Source: Opitutaceae bacterium TAV5 (GTDB lineage Bacteria > Verrucomicrobiota > Verrucomicrobiia > Opitutales > Opitutaceae). Taken from it: 64,000 bases of DNA. Positions within the stretch are counted from its first letter, which is position 1; every line of letters starts with the position of its first letter. A model generated the notes under the pieces. That model worked only from the letters and a program-made list of their open reading frames with translations. It made no database searches and was not told the DNA's origin. The DNA is taken from NCBI GenBank assembly GCA_000242935.3, contig CP007053.1, positions 6,557,001 to 6,621,000 of the forward strand, written 5' to 3'. The position numbers and the translations under genes are program-made. Shown here one piece after another: positions 55,352 through 63,188 of this stretch.

Positions 55352-56092
55352 TTAGTAATTGTAACGCCAGAACGATGTTTGGTTGGAGGCGCTGTACTCG
55401 TTCACCATTTCTGTCTTGGGAATGCGCCGCACGTGGCCGTCAACAAAGGCGACATTGATGGAATTGCCATGCGGATAGAGAGGCTGTGCGGCGGAGCTTT
55501 CCTTGATCTCGGAATTGCTGAGGCCGAGCCAGTAATTGCTGCTCGTCGTCGTGTTGATGGCTCCGTCCATAAAGAACGCGGTGCGTGACGGGGTGGTAAA
55601 GGTGGCGCCGGGCGGCGTGTGTTCGGCGACCTTGAAACCTTGTGCATCATCGCCATCGGCACTGTTGCCGGTGCCGCTGGAGGTGTGCCGGTTCATGGAG
55701 TAGGTGCGGTCAAATCGTCCTTCCGCCGCAGTGGGGTCTTGTGGAGGACGAAGCTTGAAGGACGAATCGCATCGCAGGACGGAAGGACCGCCGGGGGTCC
55801 AGTTGGCAGCTGTGTAGTGCATGGAAAGATACGGCAGGATGGAGCCGGGCGTCGTGGACAGGTAATGCCAGCGTTTGGCGTAGGGCATCCGTTTGTGATC
55901 CTCGGCGTAGAGGAGCGCGGCCGTCGCGAGTTGTTTGAGGTTGCTGGTGCACTTGGCAGCGGCCGCGGTTTCGCGGACTTTGCTGACTGTGGGTATGATG
56001 ATGGCGGCGAGGATGCCGATAATTACAATGACGGTCAGCAGTTCAATGAGAGTGAAGCCGGAGACACGGATGTGTGTGTTTTTTGAGTTCAT
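55352..56092 (-). CDS. Type II secretion-type pseudopilin (prepilin-like)
   Basis: The 246-residue protein starts with a short leader (THIRVSG) and the prepilin-type helix FTLIELLTVIVIIGILAAII, then CTSNLKQLATAALLYAEDHK. The end has PHGNSINVAFVDGHVRRIP, the H-x9-DG pattern of the PulG-like family. It lies 78 bases after the PEP-CTERM gene and before the beta-helix gene on the same strand, the third pseudopilin of the window. No secretion-system genes are nearby. The stop codon touches a palindromic repeat. Role unknown. Confidence 0.88.
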   Translation of the reverse strand: MNSKNTHIRVSGFTLIELLTVIVIIGILAAIIIPTVSKVRETAAAAKCTSNLKQLATAALLYAEDHKRMPYAKRWHYLSTTPGSILPYLSMHYTAANWTPGGPSVLRCDSSFKLRPPQDPTAAEGRFDRTYSMNRHTSSGTGNSADGDDAQGFKVAEHTPPGATFTTPSRTAFFMDGAINTTTSSNYWLGLSNSEIKESSAAQPLYPHGNSINVAFVDGHVRRIPKTEMVNEYSASNQTSFWRYNY

Positions 56093-56170
56093 GGGGAGGG
56101 GAAGACGAAGATGGTGTGAGAAAGAAAGGTTGAGGCAATGTCAGAGCAAGCGATCTTTTGTAGTTGTTTT

Positions 56171-57001
56171 TCAACGACGGCGTAATGTCCTATTGAGCAT
56201 CAACACCGCGAGGGCCACAAATCCCGCACCCAGGGCAACGGAGCGGGGCTCGGGAATCGGGGCGACATCTGCCCACGTGGTGCCGATCACAAGGTCATCC
56301 ACAAAATACCGATCGGTCGCTTCGTTGCTGACACCACGGAAGCCGACCGCGCTGATTGAAGCAAGACCGCTGGCTGAAGAGATGGCGCCAATGGGAGTGT
56401 CGCTCGATGAGGTCGGATTTATCCAAAGGGTGGCAGTATTAAAAACACTCAAACCCACGCCTTTGGAATAGCGAACAACAATATGGTAGCTTGTCCCATC
56501 GATTACACTGGAGCCAGCGATGGTGTTAGTGCCACCGGTAGTCGGGCGGGCGAAAAGGGCACCGCTTGACATACCGACGTTGAGACGCGAACCACTGTGG
56601 GTATCTGTGCCGCCACCGGTGCTCGACGCCTGATCGAGCCAAAGGGCAAAGAAATCGTTACCCTCGTGTCCGGTCGCCGTGATCGTGAAGCTGACGTAGA
56701 GTTCGTCTCCACTTTGCGCATCGAATGTGCGATAGGCGATTTCGTTGCCGTTGGGTGCGGTGCTGCCGACGCCAAACCGGGCGGAGCCGTCGGCGACCGA
56801 AGCGGCTGAGCTGGCTGTCCATGCCGCAGTCCAGCCGGTGCCGCCGGATGCGCCGTTGAGGGCGGAATTGGCAGTGTAGGAAAAGCTGTCGGTGGCGACA
56901 ATCGTGGCACCGGCATGCGTAACCAAAAGGGGCAGGAGTGCGGCAAGGCTGGTGGCAAGGAATGTGTGACGTGGCGAACGATGTGTGTTGGGTGTTTTCA
57001 T
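56171..57001 (-). CDS. PEP-CTERM-type surface protein
   Basis: The 276-residue protein has a signal peptide (FLATSLAALLPLLVTHAGA), then a lectin-like module beginning VATDSFSYTANSALNGASGG. The C-terminal sorting signal is full: PIPEPRSVAL, a hydrophobic segment GAGFVALAVLML, basic NRTLRRR. It is the first gene of an operon with the pseudopilin and beta-helix genes, and diverges from the AraC gene at 57158 by 156 bases, which suggests that this regulator controls it. It should be cut and anchored by an exosortase encoded elsewhere. Confidence 0.85.
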   Translation of the reverse strand: MKTPNTHRSPRHTFLATSLAALLPLLVTHAGATIVATDSFSYTANSALNGASGGTGWTAAWTASSAASVADGSARFGVGSTAPNGNEIAYRTFDAQSGDELYVSFTITATGHEGNDFFALWLDQASSTGGGTDTHSGSRLNVGMSSGALFARPTTGGTNTIAGSSVIDGTSYHIVVRYSKGVGLSVFNTATLWINPTSSSDTPIGAISSASGLASISAVGFRGVSNEATDRYFVDDLVIGTTWADVAPIPEPRSVALGAGFVALAVLMLNRTLRRR

Positions 57002-57157
57002 GGAGGAGTGATGTGGTCTGGCGAATGAGTCGCCATCTGAATTGCGAGAATGAGTCTAGTGGAATGAGTGCCCGGCGTCATCAGCCAAAAGTTGCATGCC
57101 TCGACTCTGGTTGATATTTTCCTGTGCCTGCCGAGAAAAACGAATAGGGATCGGAAC

Positions 57158-58180
57158 ATGGGCCGGTATATTCACGTCGCCGAACATTTGCTGCCTCCGC
57201 TGTGTTTTCTGGATGAGCGCATGTTTCACCTGCGCTCGGGAAGGTCGCTCTACACCGTGCCGGGGGATCCGATGGTGCTCTTGTTTCTCGACGCGAATCA
57301 TGACGTCGTGCTGCCTGGCCCAGCCGAATTTCCCGAGCGGATCACGCGCGCTCCGTTGCATGTGGCAACCGGCGACATTTGCGTGTTCCCGGCCAACTTG
57401 CCACGCGTTTACCGTCGGCATTCGCCTCCAGAAAACACTTCGCTGCGCACAGCGAAAAACACAGGCGACAGTGGGAGCCGCATCCATGTTTTGCGCGTGT
57501 TGTTCCGATTCCCAAACTACGCCGCCGACGCCTCCGCCCCCCCTGCTGGCAACGCAACGCCGTTGTCCGACACGACCAAAGCGATGCAGTTCGTGCGCGA
57601 CTTTGTGAGCGAATTTCGCCACCTGCCCGGAGGCATCACGCCTGCGGTGCACGAACGCATCACGATCTTTCGCCAGGAGGTGGAAACGGGCGCGCCCGGA
57701 TACCATTTGCGGATGAGCGCCCTCTGGCTCGAATTTGTCGTCGAGTGCGCCCGCGCCATGGCCTCCGCCGGGAAGTCCCGGACGATGACGCCCCAAACGC
57801 CTGCGGGCGAAAAACACACCAACCGCGCTGATGTCCTCGTGCAGCGAACCAAACAATTCCTGGTCGAAAACCACGCCAGTCCCCTGACCCTCGATGAAAT
57901 CGCCTGGCAGGCAAAACTCAGCCGCGAACACGTGGCGCGCACCTTTCGCCAGCAAACCGGGCAGACCGTTTTCGATTACCTCGCACGAGTGCGCATCGAG
58001 GCGGCGCAGCAACTCCTGACCGACTCGGCCCTGCCGGTCACGGAGATTGCGCATCGCACCGGTTTTTCATCTCCGACACTGTTTGGGCGGGTTTTCAAAC
58101 GGCTGATCGGCCAGACCCCGCAAGCCTACCGGCAGGAAGTGCTCTCCCAGGTGCGCTTCCGTCCGAGCATCCTTTTGTAG
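57158..58180 (+). CDS. AraC-family transcriptional regulator
   Basis: The 340-residue protein starts at ATG 57158 with AGGGA upstream. The N-terminal part resembles a cupin-like ligand domain (YTVPGDPMVLLFLDANHDV, APLHVATGDICVFPANLP). The C-terminal double HTH is clear (LTLDEIAWQAKLSREHVART and LPVTEIAHRTGFSSPTLFGR, ending RLIGQTPQAYR). It diverges from the PEP-CTERM, pseudopilin, beta-helix operon and is followed 89 bases later by a paralogue on the same strand. It probably controls this locus in response to a sugar. Confidence 0.93.
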   Translation: MGRYIHVAEHLLPPLCFLDERMFHLRSGRSLYTVPGDPMVLLFLDANHDVVLPGPAEFPERITRAPLHVATGDICVFPANLPRVYRRHSPPENTSLRTAKNTGDSGSRIHVLRVLFRFPNYAADASAPPAGNATPLSDTTKAMQFVRDFVSEFRHLPGGITPAVHERITIFRQEVETGAPGYHLRMSALWLEFVVECARAMASAGKSRTMTPQTPAGEKHTNRADVLVQRTKQFLVENHASPLTLDEIAWQAKLSREHVARTFRQQTGQTVFDYLARVRIEAAQQLLTDSALPVTEIAHRTGFSSPTLFGRVFKRLIGQTPQAYRQEVLSQVRFRPSILL

Positions 58181-58269
58181 TTTATTCACTGATACCTTTA
58201 AGTCTATCCCTTCTTTACGCCTTTCCCTCTTTCATCTTTTCCTTCTTACATTCCCCCCTTCATCCCGCC

Positions 58270-59319
58270 ATGGGCCGCATCCTCCACTCCATCGACCGCC
58301 TTCCTCCTCCCCTGCTCCTCGCCGAAGAACGCCTCACCGTCATCCCTCGCGGCGAACGTCTTGTCGTGCCCAACCGCCACATTATCCCCGATCGCTGCGC
58401 CAAGATTCTCTACTTCCTTCAGGCCGATTTCGAAATGGCCATTGTCGGTCGCCCCGCGCTGCGTATCCGCGCCGGCGACATCCTTTTCGTGCCCCTGCGC
58501 GTCATGCAGACTTACCGCGCCGTCCGGAACGCCGAAAGCCTCAGCCACACGCTCCGCCTCCTTGTCTCCCCCGCCTCCGCGGCGGACATCGATCCCGCCC
58601 TCGCCGACGCCCTCCGCGACATCCGTCACTTGCCGCGCGGCATGACGCCCCGTTTCCACGAACTCATCAACCAGCTTCGCACCGAAATCGAAAACCGCCG
58701 TCCCGGGCACCGCCTCATGGTTGGCGGCCTCGCCCTGGAACTTCTGGCCGAGACGCTCCGCCGTATCCATTCTTTTACGACCAAGGAAACGGCCTCCGCT
58801 CCCTCCGGCTCTCCCCCCTCCGATGCCGCCGCCGCAACCGACACCCACATCCGCCGCGCCAAGGAGTTCATTCTCGAAAACTACGAAAAACCGCTGACCC
58901 TGGCCGACATCGCCTGGAGCGCCCGCCTCAGCCGCGAACACCTCGCCCGCCTCTTCAACGAAACCACCGGACAGACCGTGTTCGACTACCTCACCCGGAT
59001 CCGCATCGAAGCCGCCAAGAGTCACCTCTGCGACAGCGTCCTTCTCGTCAACCAGATCGCCACCCTCTCCGGATTCACCTCCGACGCCCTTTTTTGCCGC
59101 ACCTTCAAAAAACACACCGGCCTCACCCCCATGGCCTGGCGCCGCCGCATTCTCAAAAACTCCGGCTTCGAACCCGCCCTCCGCTACCAACCTGCCATCA
59201 TCACCGAAGCCACCCCGGAAGAAGAAGATACCAGTAACGAGGACCCCCGGGTCACTGCCCTCGCCCGCAAGGTCAAATTCCGCCTCGTTCCCCCAAAAAC
59301 GCCGTCTCCCCAACCCTGA
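58270..59319 (+). CDS. AraC-family transcriptional regulator, paralogue of the previous gene
   Basis: The 349-residue protein has the same layout as its neighbour: a cupin-like N-terminal part (RIRAGDILFVPLRVMQTYRA) and a C-terminal double HTH (LTLADIAWSARLSREHLARL, LLVNQIATLSGFTSDALFCR, ending GLTPMAWRRR). TGQTVFDYL and RIRIEAAK are shared with the neighbour, so the two are tandem paralogues. It has a 35-residue charged C-terminal tail. The GH5-like gene starts 95 bases downstream on the same strand, a plausible target. Confidence 0.93.
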   Translation: MGRILHSIDRLPPPLLLAEERLTVIPRGERLVVPNRHIIPDRCAKILYFLQADFEMAIVGRPALRIRAGDILFVPLRVMQTYRAVRNAESLSHTLRLLVSPASAADIDPALADALRDIRHLPRGMTPRFHELINQLRTEIENRRPGHRLMVGGLALELLAETLRRIHSFTTKETASAPSGSPPSDAAAATDTHIRRAKEFILENYEKPLTLADIAWSARLSREHLARLFNETTGQTVFDYLTRIRIEAAKSHLCDSVLLVNQIATLSGFTSDALFCRTFKKHTGLTPMAWRRRILKNSGFEPALRYQPAIITEATPEEEDTSNEDPRVTALARKVKFRLVPPKTPSPQP

Positions 59320-59414
59320 ACCCCGAACCGGGGGGCAACCATCATATCAACCACAATCAATCCTTCTAACTCCTGGCTAATGACATTCGCGCCAACACCC
59401 GATAGAGTCGGACC

Positions 59415-62213
59415 ATGTTCCCCCCGATCGTCCGAAGCAGCTTTTACCTCCTCCTTGCCGCCGCGCTGATCCCGGCCTCCGTCACCACCGCGCCTGCCGC
59501 GACGCCTGCGGATGATCTCCCTTTTGCCAACGGTTTCCCCTTTCACATCCCTCCCACCGGCACCGTCGCCGGCACGGCGCCCGCCGCCCTCGCCATCCCC
59601 GCTCGTCCCGCCGGAGCCGACGGTCGGGTCATCGTCCGCGGCGACCAGTTCCTCCTTGCCGATACCGGGACCCCCATCCGTTTCTGGGGCGTCAACCTCT
59701 GCTTCTCCGGCGCTTTCCCCGACCACGCCACCGCCGACCGCATCGCCGCCCGTCTCGCCAGTCTCGGCGTCAACATCGTCCGCTTCCACCACATCGACCA
59801 GCGCCGCTTTCCCGGCGGCCTGTGGCATCGCGATTCCCCCGGCGCCACCAACAACCCCCGCGAGGACAACATCGCGCACCGCACGCTCGACCCCGAAGCG
59901 CTCGACCGCCTCGACTACCTCGTCGCCCGACTCAAGGAACACGGCATCTACACCAACCTCAACCTGAAGGTCTCCCGGATCTTCAGCACCTTCGACGATC
60001 CCGCGTTCCCGGCCCCCGCGCCTGGCGAAATCCTTCCGAAGAAAGGCAAAGGCTTCGACCAGTTTTACACGCCCGCCATCGAAGCGCAGAAAGCCTACGC
60101 CCGCCTCCTCCTCACCCGTCGCAATGCCTGGACCGGCCTGACCTGGGCCGAAGACCCCGCCGTCGCCCAGGTCGAGATCAACAACGAAAACGGCATCCTC
60201 TGGGCCTGGAACTACAACCTGCTCGATCGCCTGCCCGCCCCCTACCTCGCCGAGCTCGCCGCGCGCTGGAACACCTGGCTGCGCGCCCGTTACACGGACA
60301 CCGCGGCTCTCCGGACAGCCTGGGATCCGGCGAGTGGCGCGGGCGTCTCGCCCGCATCCGACGTGGCACGGGCATCCCTGCCCGTGAGCGTTGCCTCCCG
60401 GCCCACCTCCGCCGCCGGTAACGCAAACGCCGCCGCCGCGGACGCCGACCTCCTCGCCGGGATCAGCCCGGCTCTTTTCACCGCGAAGAAAGCCCGGGCC
60501 ACGCTTGCGCCCCTGCCCGCGCCCGACACCGGCGATGCCGACGCCGCCGAATCCGCCGGCCTGCGCCTGGCCGTCAACAACGTCCCCGGCGACGCAACCT
60601 GGAACGTCCGTTGCAGTTACTCCCTCACGCTTCCCGCGCTTTCCTCCGGTGCGCCCTGGACCGTCACCCTTCGCCTTCGCGCCAACAAACCCGAAAAAAT
60701 CCGTCTGCGCCTCCGTTCCCCCGAGCAAAACAAGGATATCGCCCCGCCCCGCACGCTCAATCTCGCCACCACCTGGAAGACCCACACCGTCACTTTTGCC
60801 ATCCCCGAGCATGCCGCTCCCCTCGCCGCGCAACTGACGCTCGAAGCCGGCCTCCCCGGCCTCGTTCTCGACATCGCCTCCGCCAGCCTCCGCTCCCACA
60901 CCCGTTCGGGGCTCCCGCGCGGCGAGGGACTTGCCTCCGACGAGCGCCCCGTCACCTGGATTCCGCGCCGCGACCTCTCCGGGCGAACCGATGCCGTCGT
61001 CCGCGATGTCATGCACTTCCTGCGCGACACCGAGATCGCCTACTGGCGTGAAATGCACGCGTTCCTTCGTGATGAACTCCGCGTCGCCGCTCCCATCACG
61101 ACCACGGCCGTCGGTTACACCACGTCGCAGATCGCCGCCGAAACCGCTGACTTCATCGACACCCATCGCTACTGGGGCGCGCCTCGCTTTCCCGGTTTCA
61201 ACCGCAGCAAACCCTGGACCGTCGAACAAAAAGCCATGGTCGCCCGTCCCGGCGAATCCGCCATCGAACGCATGGCCGCCCGCCGCGTCTTCGGCCTCCC
61301 TTTCACCGTCACCGAATACAACCACCCGCCCTCCAGCGATCACCACGCCGAAGGCTTCCCCCTCCTCGCCCTCTGGGGCGCTGCGCAGGATTGGAACGGC
61401 CTCTTCGAATTCGCCTACTCCCACAGCGACGCCTGGGAAAGCGACACCATGACCGGCTTCTTCGACACCGCTCCCAACCCTGTTCACACCGTCGCCGCTC
61501 TCGCCGCCTCCGACCTCTTCCGCAACCGCCGCCTCGCCCCCCTCGCTCCCGCGAAATCCGGATACGTGCCCCTCGATCGCCAGCTCGAACGGCAAAACAA
61601 CGACACCTTCCCTCGCCTCATCGAGGCCGACGCCGTTTTCGGCGGACTCCCGCCCGACGCCTGGCTCGCCAATCGTGTCGGCCTCGTTCGCCGCGCCGAT
61701 GAACAGCCGGAAACGCTCCCGCCGCCGCCGGCCAGCCAGCAACTCGCCTGGACCGCCACCGATCCCGCCACCGCCCACGTCCGCTACACAGGCGAGGGCG
61801 TCGCCGGCCTCGTCGGCTTCGTTTCCGGCCAGACCCTCGATCTCGGCTGGCTCCGTATCACCCCCGGAGATACATCGCTCGGCGGTTTTTCCGTCGTCAT
61901 GCTCAACTCCGTGGACGGTCAGCCCCTCGGCGCATCCGGCCGCTATCTGCTCACCACGGCGGTGCGCGCCGCCAACCGCGGCATGGGCTGGAACGCCGAC
62001 CGCACCGGCTTCGACAAAAAATGGGGATCCGGCCCCGCCCAGGCCGAATCCGCTCCGGTCACGCTCGACTTCGCCTCCGCCTCCGGCGTCCGTGTGTATC
62101 CGCTGAATCCCGACGGAACACGCCGCCCGGAACTCCCGCCCGCCTCCACCCCGGGCCGCTTCGAAGCCACACCCGCCAGCAAAACCCTCTGGTTTGAAAT
62201 CACATTCCCGTAA
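59415..62213 (+). CDS. Secreted GH5-like glycoside hydrolase with in-frame repeat insertion
   Basis: The 932-residue protein has a signal peptide (SFYLLLAAALIPASVTTAPA). FWGVNLCFSGAFPDHATAD and LGVNIVRFHHIDQRRFPG begin a TIM barrel of the GH5/clan A type. The likely acid/base is in VAQVEINNENG (near residue 255) and the nucleophile Glu in FTVTEYNHPPSSD (near 633). Residues about 375-500 look like an inserted carbohydrate-binding beta-domain. The C-terminal 230 residues are beta-rich. Residues about 307-336 (SGAGVSPASDVARASLPVS) are coded by a repeat at 60333-60420 that also occurs at 47338-47478. It follows the second AraC gene; a PEP-CTERM gene follows by 41 bases. Confidence 0.72.
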   Translation: MFPPIVRSSFYLLLAAALIPASVTTAPAATPADDLPFANGFPFHIPPTGTVAGTAPAALAIPARPAGADGRVIVRGDQFLLADTGTPIRFWGVNLCFSGAFPDHATADRIAARLASLGVNIVRFHHIDQRRFPGGLWHRDSPGATNNPREDNIAHRTLDPEALDRLDYLVARLKEHGIYTNLNLKVSRIFSTFDDPAFPAPAPGEILPKKGKGFDQFYTPAIEAQKAYARLLLTRRNAWTGLTWAEDPAVAQVEINNENGILWAWNYNLLDRLPAPYLAELAARWNTWLRARYTDTAALRTAWDPASGAGVSPASDVARASLPVSVASRPTSAAGNANAAAADADLLAGISPALFTAKKARATLAPLPAPDTGDADAAESAGLRLAVNNVPGDATWNVRCSYSLTLPALSSGAPWTVTLRLRANKPEKIRLRLRSPEQNKDIAPPRTLNLATTWKTHTVTFAIPEHAAPLAAQLTLEAGLPGLVLDIASASLRSHTRSGLPRGEGLASDERPVTWIPRRDLSGRTDAVVRDVMHFLRDTEIAYWREMHAFLRDELRVAAPITTTAVGYTTSQIAAETADFIDTHRYWGAPRFPGFNRSKPWTVEQKAMVARPGESAIERMAARRVFGLPFTVTEYNHPPSSDHHAEGFPLLALWGAAQDWNGLFEFAYSHSDAWESDTMTGFFDTAPNPVHTVAALAASDLFRNRRLAPLAPAKSGYVPLDRQLERQNNDTFPRLIEADAVFGGLPPDAWLANRVGLVRRADEQPETLPPPPASQQLAWTATDPATAHVRYTGEGVAGLVGFVSGQTLDLGWLRITPGDTSLGGFSVVMLNSVDGQPLGASGRYLLTTAVRAANRGMGWNADRTGFDKKWGSGPAQAESAPVTLDFASASGVRVYPLNPDGTRRPELPPASTPGRFEATPASKTLWFEITFP
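60333..60420. repeat. GC-rich palindromic element inside the GH5-like gene
   Basis: Two hairpins are visible: 60339-60345 with 60349-60355 (GCGGGCG and CGCCCGC), and 60367-60373 with 60380-60386 (CACGGGC and GCCCGTG). Bases 60359-60398 match the reverse complement of 47422-47461 at 38 of 40 positions. The frame of the gene is kept. Confidence 0.88.
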
Positions 62214-62254
62214 CCAAAAATAAACTACACACCAACCGTCATCCAACAAACACC

Positions 62255-63013
62255 ATGAAACGCACCATCCTGTTAACCCTCGCCGCGCTTCTCGCGGTCC
62301 CCCTCGGCGCCAGCGCCCAGACTGTCGTCCATGATCCACTGCTCCCCTCTGCCGACACCCACGTGCGTGGGACAAATTCCGTTAGCTCAAATTACGGAAG
62401 CGCCAACTATATTTCCGTCCGGGCAACCACTAGCAGTAACAAGCGCTACGCATATCTGCAATTCGACGTATCCTCCATCACCGACCCGATCACCGACGTC
62501 ACGCTCACCCTGACGCTTTCCGAAGACATCGCATCTGCTCGCACGGCTTCCACCCTCCAGCTCTATGGCCTCACCTTTGCGAACGATACCGAAGCCTTGG
62601 CCCTCGGGCTGGAAACCTCCCTTAACTACAACAATGCTCCCGCTCCCTGGGGCTCTGGCTCCTCTTCCGCCAGCGCCACCGATCTGCTCAGCACTGTTGC
62701 GCTTCCTGTGGCGGGGGGAACAGGATCATCCGCAGGCACAACCTTCACCTTTGGCAGCAGTTCCGCCCTGATTTCCTTCCTTGAAGCCGCCCGCCTCAAT
62801 CCCGATCTCAGCATCGTGACACTCGTCCTCACGGAAAGCACCGGTCAAACCACTAACGGAGAAATATTCTTCGCTTCAAAAGAAAATACCACCTACGCCG
62901 GCCCGACCCTCACGATCACCACCACCGCCATCCCCGAACCTGCCACCGTAGCCGCCTTGGCTGGCATTGCCGTTCTCGTCCGCGCCGCCGCGTTCCGCCG
63001 CAGACGGAGCTGA
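62255..63013 (+). CDS. PEP-CTERM-type surface protein with DNRLRE-like domain
   Basis: The 252-residue protein has a signal peptide (ILLTLAALLAVPLGASAQ), then a beta-domain reading HDPLLPSADTHVRGTNSVSS, YAYLQFDVSSITDPITDVTL and FASKENTTYAGPTLTITTTA, which fits the DNRLRE/CBM96-like family. The sorting signal is complete: AIPEPATVAAL, hydrophobic AGIAVLVRAAAF, basic RRRRS. It follows the GH5-like gene by 41 bases, so the two may be co-transcribed. It is then followed by a perfect 28-base palindrome. Confidence 0.88.
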   Translation: MKRTILLTLAALLAVPLGASAQTVVHDPLLPSADTHVRGTNSVSSNYGSANYISVRATTSSNKRYAYLQFDVSSITDPITDVTLTLTLSEDIASARTASTLQLYGLTFANDTEALALGLETSLNYNNAPAPWGSGSSSASATDLLSTVALPVAGGTGSSAGTTFTFGSSSALISFLEAARLNPDLSIVTLVLTESTGQTTNGEIFFASKENTTYAGPTLTITTTAIPEPATVAALAGIAVLVRAAAFRRRRS

Positions 63014-63029
63014 TTTCAATTACGAATCA

Positions 63030-63150
63030 TTAACCACAGAGACACAAAGACACAGAGCCCAAACCACAGAGGGGAAATGACGGAAAGTAGCGTTTGTATC
63101 TCATGACTGCACTCGGTGTTTTCTCTGTGTCTTTGTGTCTCTGTGGTTAA
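63030..63150. repeat. Perfect 28-base inverted repeat (ACCACAGAGACACAAAG family)
   Basis: Arms 63030-63057 and 63123-63150 are complementary at all 28 positions around 65 bases. It fills most of the gap between the PEP-CTERM gene and the acetylesterase gene. Repeats of this wording (CACAGAGACACAAAG) are, as I recall, scattered in many environmental genomes. It may end transcription after the PEP-CTERM gene. Confidence 0.93.
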
Positions 63151-63188
63151 AAATCTGTTTCCAGTAGTTCCCATTCGTCATCCCCCTG

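Noticed and set aside
59184-62375. 1063-codon open frame on the minus strand over the GH5-like gene
   Set aside because: The translation is Gly/Glu/Val-rich repeat-like text typical of antisense frames in high-GC DNA; the plus strand has signal peptide and catalytic motifs.
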